Shown piece by piece: positions 47,525 through 57,912 of a stretch of 64,000 nt of DNA. The stretch is from positions 1,054,001-1,118,000 of the forward strand of contig BLAL01000297.1 in the NCBI GenBank assembly GCA_015698045.1, given 5' to 3'. Under the pieces are notes generated by a model. It searched no databases and was not told the DNA's origin. It saw only the letters and a list, made by a program, of their open reading frames with translations. The translations under genes were made by a program, and so were the position numbers. The stretch's first letter is position 1; each line of letters begins with the position of its first letter. Source of the stretch: Rhizophagus clarus (Eukaryota; Glomeromycota; Glomeromycetes; Glomerales; Glomeraceae).

Positions 47525-48640
47525 GGCCCCACATGTGACTTGCTGATCTAATCAGATAATCCGAATATCCGATCTTGAAAAAAAAATTTTTTTTTTTTGT
47601 GATGTTGCCGGATGAAAAGCACGACCGGACTATTGGAATTAAGGTAAGGGAGGGTTGGGGTGGTGTTTTTCAGTTTTTTTTTATTTAATTAATTATTTTT
47701 TTTTTTCTTTTTTGTAGTGTTGCCGGACAAAAAGCACGACCGGACTATTGGAATTAAGGTAAGGGAGGGTTGGAGTGGTGTTTTTCAGTTTTTTTTTTTA
47801 TTTAATTAATTATTCTTTTTTTCTTTTTTCTTTTTTCTTTTTTGTAGTGTTGCCGGACGAAAGACTTTTGGAATTAAGGACAATTAAGGTAAGGAAGTGT
47901 TGGGGAGATGCTTTTCGTTGTTTTTTTTTATTTAATTAATTAATTATTATTATTATTTTTTTTTCTTTTTTGTAGTGTTGCCGGACGAAAAGCACGACCG
48001 GACTTTTGGAATTAAGGTAAGGGAGGGTTGGGGTGATGTTTTTCGTTGTTTTTTTTTATTTAATTAATTAATTATTTTTTTTTTTTTTTCTTTTCATAGT
48101 TTCGACGGACGAAAAGCACGACCGGACTATTGGAATTAAGGTAAGGGAGGGTTGGGGTGGTGTTTTCGGGTTTTTTTTTTATTTAATTAACTATTTTTTT
48201 TTTCTTTTTTCTTTTTTGTAGTGTTGACGAAAAGACTTTTGGAATTAAGGACAATTAAGGTAAGGAAGTGTTGGGGAGATGCTTTTCGTTGTTTTTTTTT
48301 TATTTAATTAATTAATTATTATTATTATTTTTTTTCTTTTTTGTAGTGTTGCCGGACGAAAAGCACGACCGGACTTTTGGAATTAAGGTAAGGGAGGGTT
48401 GGGGTGGTGTTTTTCGGTTTTTTTTTATTTAATTAATTATTTTTTTTTTTCTTTTTTGTAGTGTTGCCGGACGAAAAGCACGACCGGACTATTGGAATTA
48501 AGGTAAGGGAGGGTTGGAGTGGTGTTTTTCAGTTTTTTTTTTATTTAATTAATTATTCTTTTTTTCTTTTTTCTTTTTTCTTTTTTGTAGTGTTGCCGGA
48601 CGAAAAGCACGACCGGACTTTTGGAATTAAGGACAATTGA
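47525..48640 (+). repeat. Tandem array of splice-site-bracketed units, copy 2 (inverted to copy 1)
   Basis: About nine units of 116-129 bp, reading on the plus strand TTTTTTCTTTTTTGTAG, then a 41-base core (for example 47718-47758) TGTTGCCGGAC...GGAATTAAG, then GTAAGGGAGGGTTGG. Two units carry a GACAATTAAG extension. Upstream, 47,518-47,575 (GGTATAAAGGCCCCACATGT, then GACTTGCTGATCTAATCAGA) matches the corresponding flank of copy 1, including the TATAAAGGC word. The last unit runs into GGAATTAAGGACAATTGAAG and unique sequence without a GTAAG border. Confidence 0.8.
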
Positions 48641-49308
48641 AGTCAAGAGTATATGGTCAAGGAGATTACGACATTCGCAAGGCTCCGTGACAACGATCAT
48701 CTATCTAAAAGTCAAAGTTTTCGTACTGGTGGATTTAAATATCACGAGATTTCAATGTCGGTTAAGTGATTTCTCTAAGAGGAGCCTGCATGAGTTTTAA
48801 AATCATTGTTAGTTTTAAAATCATCGTCGGTAAATGATATAAAGGAAGATTCTTTGTCTCCATATTTTAAAAACAAAATTTTTAAAATTAAAAATTAATA
48901 AAAGATAATGAAAATTTTGGTTATTTCTTTATTTTCAAAATTCTTTAAATATTATAGCAAATTCATATGAAACCTGGTTATTCTTACTGCCTTATTTAAT
49001 TATTTTACATCATGAAAAAGCTTTTGGAGAATAAATAATACCATTAACAACTGCAAATAACTACTATTGTATTCACAAAACTTTTATTTGCAACTGGTGT
49101 AAAAAGTGATGGGTTCTTAAAATAGTTGATGGGTTATAAAAAGTCGTTATTACTTTAATTTTTAAGCACGAGTTGTAAAAAATTTTTTTATTTTCTGATT
49201 ATTCTACATAAGATTGATAAGATGAATGTGTAACACAATCGTATTTTGCACTGTTTACTAATTTTTTATTAAAAATTCTTAATTTAAGCTAATTCCAAGG
49301 ATCGGCGC
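48641..49308 (+). other. Unique sequence after the array, possible terminal exon
   Basis: 48,625-48,790 is less AT-rich than its surroundings (TCAAGGAGATTACGACATTC, AAGGCTCCGTGACAACGATC). One frame stays open for about 55 codons from the array border. I recognise no protein. The rest to 49,308 is AT-rich. Confidence 0.3.
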
Positions 49309-49315
49309 ATATGTT

Positions 49316-49911
49316 AGAAAAAAATGGAAAGTCTTAGCACAGATGGAAAGAGATGAAAAGTCTTGGTATTAAATAGAAAAAGATGGAAAGTCTTGGCATT
49401 AGATAGAAAGAGATGGAAAGTCTTAGCATTACATCAATAGGATGGAAATGTAGGATAGAATAATAGAAATTAATTAATTAATTAATAACTTTTAATAATA
49501 GATAGTTGAAAGTAATATTAGCAAATAGTTAAACATTATAAAATGTAGAATAGAATTAATAATACATTAATATAACTTATTAATCAATTAGAATAGAAAA
49601 CATTATAAATACAACTTGTAATCGAAGGGAAACTCTCAGCTTTTTCTCGCTCAATATTAATAAATAAAATCAATAATTATTATACTTAACTAATGGAAGA
49701 AAATTGTATTTTAATTAATGTTTGAGAGTACTGTTTTTAGTTAACTGTGACCTTATTCTGATATATACTGAAATAATGCCATTAGTGTGATCATCTAATG
49801 AGGAGTATTATAGTACATTACATAAATATTAGTGTGATTATCTAACACGTCCTTTGATTTTCTTATCAGGAAAGTAGCGTGGCACTAGTAATGGATGCTT
49901 TCCTCTCGATA
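49316..49911 (+). repeat. 3' LTR, second part
   Basis: Continues the LTR with AATGGAAAGTCTTAGCA repeats, TATAAATACAACTTG and GTGATCATCTAATGAGGAGT to CCTCTCGATA. It corresponds to about 36,575-37,199. Confidence 0.85.
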
Positions 49912-50841
49912 CTGTTAAAATGTACAAATTAATTTGGGATTTACTTAAAATAATTTGGGTGGCATCTATAGTCTAGAATTTCAGCAATAGTTTAGGATTT
50001 TAGTAACAGTTTGATATTTTGGCAATTATTTAGGATTTTGATAATATTTTGAGTTTTCAGAAATTTGATTTCAAGTTATTATTGAAATTTTAAACTATTG
50101 CTGAAATCTAGAATTTAATTTGGGATTTCAACCAGAATTTTGGCAATTTGATATGCCAAAATATTTTGGCATCCAACTTTATCCTGTATACAATATTGTA
50201 CATTATATTGAATTACTAATAAGTATTGATTAATGCATATTTTAATATAAATCAATACCTTTCAAACTAGTACAGTAAATAATGATGAATCTGATAATTT
50301 TACAACTATTACTTGTATAAAAAAGATCAATTAAAAAATGAAGAAACTAATATAAATTTTAGCCAATATTATAATTCCAGTAGTGATGATAGTAATAAGA
50401 ATAAAGTTAATTAATATCTAAAATCTAAAGTACTAAAAAATAAGGATTTAGATATATTAAAGTAGTAAAGAAATCATAGACTTGCATTTCCAAAACTTGC
50501 ATATCTTTATGCTTATTATCTATTGATTCCAGTTTCAAGTGCTTCTAGTAAATGAGAATTAAGTAATACGGATAGACAATTAATGAACATCATACAAATT
50601 TGAAATCTAAACAGTAGAGAGTATTTTAGTATTACATAGTGCACTTAAATAGTTTTTACATCTATTATATATATTTACTTTTCATTTACTTTTCAAATAT
50701 AAATAAAATTATTTTAAAGTCATGAAATTTTCATGTTAATAAAGAATAACAAATTGCTGTGTCACAAATTTACATGTAATCTACAATGCATTATAAATTA
50801 TGAATAATTTTTATAATATTTGTGATATCCATACAAGATAA
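49912..50841. other. Non-coding stretch sharing sequence with the LTR flanks
   Basis: Words like AATTTTGGCAATTTGATATGCCAAAATATTTTGGCATCC recall 35,985-36,300. No gene; likely old repeat DNA. Confidence 0.4.
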
Positions 50842-53800
50842 CAGTCGGTGGTCATGTCAGATCACTTGACGATCACTAATTAAAATTTTGTGTAACATTA
50901 AAAATCATGAACAAACAGTCTAATGCAACTTGATATTGCTTGAAATAAAGTACCAAAGAACCTTAAGAACTTTTTAATGTAGAGGTTTTTGGCTATCTAT
51001 TCATATATTTTTCTTTATAATACAACACTTATGTAAAAACCTTACATATAACAAACTTTCTCTCACTATTTTGATTTTAACCCTCAAGATGCTAGTTTAT
51101 ATTTTTCTTTTGATCCATTTTAAACATACAAATATACGTATTTTTACAAGCACAATTGAAATACTTATTTGATAAAAGTTGTTAGAATAGTAATATCTGT
51201 AATTATGGTACAATTTTTTAATTTGTTACTTAATCAACAACAAATTTATACAAAAAAAGGCAAATATTCTTGCCATTAAAGAAAATTTATCTTTTTTATT
51301 TATCTTTATGATTATACCACCATTCTCACACTTTTTTTATAGTCCAAACATTTGATAAATGCTCATAAATGTTGGCAATAGCATCATCTGGAGGTTTATC
51401 TTTATATACTTTTAATATAGTAAGTATATCCGTTTCATCTTTAGTAGTGTGATGCCTACTGCCTGTTGTTTTCCTTTTTTTCAATCGTGGTTCAGTTGTT
51501 TCAGGAGAACATGGATCATTCAAGTCAAATTGTCTTTTATTAGAACTTTCAGCTATCACAATTTGTGTAGGTTCAGTAGGATTTGCCAAATTATAGTTTT
51601 CGGCTCTTATCTTCTTTTCTCTTATTTTTTTTTGATTATAGTCCTTTATTTTTGTTCTAATAACTTCGGCTGTTCTTCTGCCTTGTGTATTTTTTCGTTC
51701 TGTTTGCAAAACTTCTTGAAGATATACCTTTTTAATTCGTTCTAGTCTATCCAGATAGCATGCAATTAAACGATCAAGACTTTCTTTATGCATTTCTGTA
51801 GGAGAATATTTTTCAAACAATAGATGAGACAAAGGATTTTTCATTCCAAAAATAGTCACAAGATCATGTATAAGTTCCCATAGAGATTCTTTGTGTGATT
51901 TAATTGCTCGTTCACTACTTGAAATGAAATGATCTTTAAGATATTCACTCATCAAAAGGTCGATTCTCTCCCTTTCATCTTGGATACCCTTAATTTGATT
52001 TTTGAGGGTTTTTTCATCTATGACATTTCCATTAACATGTTGTTTAACGAACTTGACGCCAAATGTCTCTAACGCTTCGTCAAAACCAAAATAAGTAGGG
52101 TGAGCATTTTTGAAATTCTTATTAGGGATTTTGAAAGAACAACAATAACGTAATTTTTCTTCAAACTTGGGATATGCCACTATAGTAGAGAGAAAATGAG
52201 CAATTGCTATCGTATAGTTAAACTTTGCAGCGCTAGTGAAAAGTGGACTAGCTGCAGATAAGGCATCTCGCTGTAGGTCAAAGTTTTCAATGCGTATTGC
52301 CATCTGGTAAGCCTTCCAGATTTCAGCCCATTTAAAGTACATATACCAAATCTTGGATAGTTTATTAATAATATTTAATAAATATTTGTATTTATTGCAT
52401 GTAATTGGTTTAAAGCATATTTTTTATTGTTTATTGTTTTTATACCTTAAGACAAATATTCTCATTATTATTACCATCTATTATCTCTGAAGTTGTCATT
52501 CCTTTATTATTAATATAGATACTAATGGCTACCCCTACTGCTACCCATATTAGATCAAGTACTCTTGCTGTTAAGTGGTAATTGACAACCATTTCAAATT
52601 TATCTAAGAACTGGACACCCAAACGCGATGCAAAACTCAGCAACCTATAGCTAGAAAATAAGACAATTAATACTAAACAAAAATCTTCGGACATGTGCCA
52701 TTGGCCAAGTATTGGTCTTATTTTTGGCCATTTATCCTGACATCTGATCAATCGGTGATAAATAGCTTCATTCGTGACAATGTCCAAAAAGGAATGGTCT
52801 TCTATGGAAAAATCATTTTTATACATTTCAGCAACTCGTAATATTTCTTCATTTGAGTTCAGATTGGCACCTGGTTCCAAGATTATAACATCAGGTGATG
52901 GACCAAAACATCCGGGATTTAATTTAGAAAGAATAGCGTATTTAACAGTATCCATATCAAAATCTTTTTTGTAAATTAGTTCATCATTAATCATCTCAAA
53001 ATTTAATAGTTCATTAATGGTTTATTGAAATACCATCAGGGTATTATTAATATTTTCATTGGTGCCGAATAGTGGAGTCTCATCTGTTAATTCCACAAAT
53101 GGTTTTGGACTATTATTCATTTCAAATGACAGTTGAACTTGAAAGGCCATTCTAAGAGTCGTGTGCACACTGTCACGAGTAACGTCATATATATTTCCAA
53201 ATTTAAAACACTTTTCTTTGAAATCGATATTATCGATTATCGCTAACTTCTAAATATTATCTTTGTCTTTGATTAAACGCTTTGAAGGATTTGATTTCTC
53301 CATTCTATCTCTTGCTAATTTTCTCTAATGATGGTCTATATGAAACGTTATGTGACAAATATTTAGTAATTGCCAAAAAGAACCCAGTAACTGTGGCATA
53401 TAACTAAGAATCGCCAGAATTCGTGGTAGCCAAATCTTCAAATAAGGAAAAGCTATATTTAAAAGCATAGACGTAATAGGTGTAATTATTTTTGTTATTT
53501 GCTCTGGAATTATTTCCTTTTCCAATTTTTGGCAGGTTTTTTGTTACCAATTACACACAATTGTCTTTTTTTGATACAATTCACTAATCATTCCAAAAAA
53601 AAAGTTATTCAAAAAATCCAGAAAAGCATTGTAATATTCTTGAACGGTTTGTGGACATTTCAGAGAATTCTTATTTAGGTTAATTTCTGATCTTGAATTC
53701 TATAAATTTTGTCCAAATTTACGTCCAAGTTTCTCATAATCATTTACATTTTCTTTTTCCTTTTTTCTAGAAATTTCTTTAAAAAGGATTTTTATCATTA

Positions 53801-55213
53801 ATAAACTAGGAGGTTCGTTAAGGGAAATTTTTTCTTCATTAGTTGTTGTATTAGTAGCAGAAGTAGTGTCACAGTTAGAAGTTATTTCACAAAAAGTAAA
53901 AAGGATTTCAAACGTTTTTGTTAGAATCTTTTTTTTAACTTTATAATTTTCCGTTTATGCAAAATTAATTAGCCAATTTCCTAAATATTCAAGTCCTTTC
54001 GTTATATCATCAACATGCAACTCTTCTGTAGTACATGTCTTTACCTTTTTCCCTTTGTCAGGGCGATGATAAATATAATCTCCTAAATTTTCATAACATG
54101 AACAGCAGATACATTGTTACTATTTAATGTCATTAAAGGCCCATTTACATACAGGTGGAAGTGCTTGTAATGCTTTACATGAATACTGTCCAATATAAGG
54201 CACTTGGATATTTTTATTATTCAATTTCCAAGAATGTATTGTACATCCCACACCTCGAGAAAAATAAGTAATGTATTTATTACATGAAATACAACGACGC
54301 TATTGAATGATACCTTGATTAAAATCTTTCAATTGTTTATTCTGTGATTTGTGCAAGTATTTGTTATCAAATTGGAAGTGAGAATCACATACTCCTAGTC
54401 TCAGCAATATGCTATCTACTTCTTTAATTGCTTCTCTATCAATTTGCCATGTACCAAATAAATTTCGTAATTGTCTTAATTTTGTTTTTTCTCCACATCG
54501 CTGAATTTTTCCTTCAACAAAATCAATTACAACGCATGGTGTAAATTCTACATTTTTCACATAATTTATAATTTCATCTTGTCTTTCAAATGCTTCATAA
54601 TTATTTCCTACCTCAAAGTCTTTTAAATAAATATCATTATTAAAATTATTGAGCGTTTCATTAAAGTTTTCTAAAGAAATTATCTTTTGTTCAAACTCAT
54701 CAAAGCTCATTTCATCATTATCTGATAAAAACAGAGAAGGTGGGAGAGAAGATATTTTGTATTCTTGTTCTGACATTATGAGTTGTATATTTTTCTCTTG
54801 GTTAAAAATTAGCCAACTTCAAAGCTGAGATGCAAGTTATTAAAGACTTTTTTTTATTTAAGTAAAGACATGAATCTTTTTTTCTTATCTCAATCCATCG
54901 ATTTTCTTAGTATTACAAACTGTGGTTAGACAACATTTTTGTACATTGAATTATAGTCGAAGTTTAGCAATTTTTCATTTGCCAAATGAGTCAGGTATAG
55001 TAAAAGTTGCTCAATATTTATCCAATTCTAATAAAAATTTGTAAACAATAAATTTAATGAAATAAAAGATTTTTTGTAAAATTTAAACAAAGGTTATTAT
55101 GTAGAATTTTTTTTTTGGCTTATAAACTGTTTTATCAAAACCAATAAAAAATGTATGCTGATCATATACTAAAATAGACTCCCCATACTGATTCCTGACA
55201 TGACCACTGACTG
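50842..55213. mobile_element. 4.4-kb TIR element carrying a DUF6589-like gene
   Basis: Ends CAGTCGGTGGTCATGTCAG (50842 onward) and the inverted CAGTCAGTGGTCATGTCAG (ending 55213) match except for one base, continuing into ATCA. Flanking ATAA on both sides (50838-50841, 55214-55217) would be a 4-bp duplication. The single gene inside is decayed. I know of DUF6589-type proteins as repeated fungal genes. Ends and duplication together suggest that this family moves as a TIR element. Confidence 0.65.
51326..54776 (-). pseudogene. DUF6589-like repeat-family protein, decayed
   Basis: Begins MSEQEYKISSLPPSLF at 54776 and reads to TAG 54300, then RRCISCNKYITYFSRGVGC...VPYIGQYSCKALQALPPVCK (Cys-rich, zinc-type) with further stops. 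Coding is fragmentary to 53,050. It is then open as MINDELIYKKDFDMDTVKYA...DKWPKIRPILGQWHMSEDF...LSFASRLGVQFLDKFEMVV, and joins by a 94-nt intron (52352-52445, GTATAA...CCAAG, phase 0) to IWYMYFKWAEIWK...FVKQHVNGNVIDEKTLKNQI and a basic tail ending IKKV at 51326. The GQWH block and the LLxFxSRLGVxFLDK block are what I associate with DUF6589 proteins, considered transposase-related. Function not established. Multiple stops and slips. Confidence 0.6.
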
Positions 55214-56690
55214 ATAACCATTTATAACTTTAAAATTTTGTTTTTACTAAAAATCATTTATAAATGTAAATTTACTCACTTATATAAATTTTTTAATTTG
55301 CCATAAAATGATTTACACTGTATATTTTAAAAATCGTGACCAGGTCCAGATTGGGCCAGATATTCATATTATAAGCCCAGGCTGGCATATACAAAATTTA
55401 TATTTATAGTCCAGGTCAGGTCTGGTCTAGCGTATTAATTTATATATTAAGTTCAGGCCAGATTAGGTTTCAAAATATGGCTAAATGCAGGCCTTTATAT
55501 TAGGGTCATAATACTATCATAATTAATTTTCATTCAAAATTCCTGAAGTTCTTAATCACCAAGATTTTCCTCAATATAGAATTTCAAGATGACTTCCTAT
55601 TGATATTCCATATTAAGGACTACTACTATCATATTGAAACCCACCAGAGGCATTGTATCAAAATCCATCTCTTATAGATGTCATATTTATCATATCATTA
55701 TTAGAATCATGAACATAACAAATAGTGGGCATTAAGATAACAAAAAAAAATTATTTTTTTGTTACAGATTTTTGCTCATATTTTGTTGAAAAATGTAATA
55801 AACAAAAAAATATTCCAAGAGGATGATGGTTATTTATACCTTTCTTTATGATGCTAAACATAATGTTTGAAAAAATTTGAAAATAAAGACCTTCTAAATT
55901 TACATTCTTATGAAAAATCGTCATAAGACGTTAGCAATTCACAGCAATACTAATTTTCTCACTTTACCATAATTTATACTTGCAAGTAAAACACTCAATC
56001 ATTTTTGCGCTATAATTAGTCTGGAGTGTAATGAAGAACTATATATTTCTATGCATCCATCTGTCTGTCTGCTCAAAAATTGAGTTGATGTGTGATTGGT
56101 TCATTTAGTCACATTTGTGCTCCAGACTTAACAATGGTTCTGAAACCGTTCTCTAGTTCTACTTAACAAATATAGTAAAAAAAATCTTATTTTTTTTGCA
56201 AGCAAAAATCTGGTTATAAAAATTCTTTTCATATTGTTCAAAATGATATAATAAAAAATTTTTTTTCTGGGAGGTTTAAATATGCGGAAAAAAGGACAAA
56301 AAAAAAAATGAAATGATATAAGAAAAAGCTAGTTTCAAAAATGAAGAGAAAAACCATAATCTTTTTTTTTTTTTTAATCATTCAAACAATAGGTCTATGT
56401 AACAATTTTTTTCTCATCAAACGGTAAAAAATCATATACAAGTTCAGTGTTACCTGTACAAAAAAAGTATGTGCCTCAAAGAGGGAGGACAAAATAATCT
56501 ATAATAAATTTATAAACGCGTTTTTTCATTTTAGTTCTGGTAGATTTGTAATACGAGAGGGGGATTAGAATACAACTCCAGGTCTAAATCTAAATCCAAG
56601 ATCTAAGAATTAAAATTAAATTTACAAGTCCATGCAGATCCAACCTAAAAAGAATATATATTGAAGTGTTTTGATGATCTCTACATCAGG
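55214..56690. other. Non-coding stretch
   Basis: No gene seen. 55,340-55,500 has repeated CCAGG/GGTCTGG words (GTCCAGATTGGGCCAGA, GTCCAGGTCAGGTCTGGTC), unusual here and possibly an old subterminal repeat of a hAT-like element. Poly-A and T-runs at 56,160-56,400. Confidence 0.4.
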
Positions 56691-56693
56691 AAA

Positions 56694-57050
56694 TTTTATA
56701 GGACGAAAAATTGCGTAAGTTTACAATTTTGTAAGTTTACGAAAGTTTATGGCATAATATTTCGAAAAATTTTGAAATATTACATAAGTTTACAATTTTG
56801 TAAGATTTATGTGATATTACGGTCAAAATATTACGCAAGTTTTCAATATCGTAAGATTTATGCAATATTACAGTCAAAATATTCTGCAAATTTACGAAAC
56901 TGTAAACCTGCGTAATATTACGGTTGAAATATTTCAAAAATTTACGAGACTGTAAACCTGCGTAATATTATAGTTAAAATATTTCGAAAATTTAATATTA
57001 CTATTCGATCATTAAAGCTGCGTATGCAGTAGAACATATACAAGGGGCAT
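56694..57050 (-). repeat. Minisatellite-type repeat element, copy B
   Basis: Reverse complement of the 5,062-8,490 repeat: tail ATTTTATAGGACGAAAAATTGCG, CGTAATATTACGG units, head GAACATATACAAGGGGCA. It has fewer units than copy A and lacks the hAT insertion, so it gives the empty-site structure. The two short frames over it are not genes. Confidence 0.75.
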
Positions 57051-57399
57051 GTGATACTATTGAATAATCAAAAATAATATAAACACCTTTTCTTTTATAT
57101 AAACACCTTTTTTTTAAAGTTTGGAAAAACAAATTTGTTTTTATTTACGAATTTTTTATTATTTACAATTTTTATGTTAAAATTAAAGTAAATTCTAATT
57201 TTTATTATAACTTAATAAAAAAATACACATTTGATACTTGTTCGCTACTATTTTATAAAATAGTATTCAGGCTGTACGGTGTGAACGTTAGTATCAGTCA
57301 CAGCTCAAAAAAAACGTGAGTCTCCAGCCGATATTTAGTACAGACTGGGCCTAGCTACTCACTTAATAAATAATAAAAAAATAAAAATAATTATCTTTT

Positions 57400-57775
57400 A
57401 CGATACGTAGGTAAGTTTCTCCTTCTCCTACGATCATTACACATGACTAAAATTGATCAAATTTATCAAATTTAAAACATGAACGTAAATATTAATTATA
57501 AATTTTATTATAGTATAATTACCTGGCCTCTCCCAAAATCTCGTTCTAAATTTGCGATAATATCTTTGGCCAATACGCATCCACAGCTACCGCCCAGGGT
57601 TACCATTACGATAAAGGACATAGTTCTAAATATCAAAATCAGTTGAATATTCGATAAATACATTTAATTTATATGAATGTAATTTTATTTATTTACTTAC
57701 ATGGTAATCCCTGACAAGGTTCCTCTACTTTTGGCTGCACTATTGTCCAGAAACACTTGTTCGAAATATTCTATT
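57400..57775 (-). pseudogene. Possible exon chain of an unknown gene fragment
   Basis: Three stretches have splice-like borders on the minus strand. One is about 57701-57774 (EYFEQVFLDNSAAKSRGTLS, donor GTAAGT). The next is 57523-57625 (acceptor ATTTAG, donor GTAATT). The last runs from 57446 down (acceptor TTTTAG). The middle one reads either SFIVMVTLGGSCGCVLAKDI or QRYYRKFRTRFWERP, and the last ends NDRRRRRRNLPTYRKR and a stop in the second reading. Phases conflict between the first join and the second. Perhaps the Arg-rich end of a transposon accessory gene cut by the LINE insertion. Confidence 0.3.
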
Positions 57776-57912
57776 TATTCTGATTCAATTAAATGGATTG
57801 GTTAATTTGAATTTAAATTCCCAATGATCTGCGCTCCTTTTTCCGCTGATCACTCTGTCCATTTTTTTCTAAAAACAAACTTTTCCTATAAACTTATAGT
57901 TTCCTATCTAAA

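Larger units (their letters stand above)
45521..49315. mobile_element. 3.8-kb insertion splitting the 3' LTR
   Basis: The LTR is collinear with the 5' LTR on both sides of this segment. CATAT lies at each border (45521-45525; about 49,309-49,313) and may be a 5-bp duplication, although the 5' LTR lacks that word. The ends CGGCGGAT and inverted CGCCGATCC are only loosely similar. Contents: a pyrimidine-rich minus-strand tract, three micro-exons, poly-A blocks, a TATA motif, a splice-bracketed array and a plus-strand 3' segment. No transposase. Superfamily unknown. Confidence 0.6.
36378..49911 (+). mobile_element. Decayed Ty3/gypsy-type LTR retrotransposon with two nested insertions
   Basis: Two LTR copies (36378-37199; 45295-45520 plus 49316-49911) bracket an interior with a gypsy-type integrase remnant. 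The 5' LTR is followed after 3 bases by TGGTGCATGCTCTGAG, the place and TGG start expected of a primer-binding site. The 3' LTR is preceded by the purine tract AGGAGAGAA (45286-45294). The interior was hit by a pogo-like transposon and the 3' LTR by a 3.8-kb insertion. No clean target duplication; ACTGTT occurs close to both outer ends. I could not identify RT or RNase H. Confidence 0.75.
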
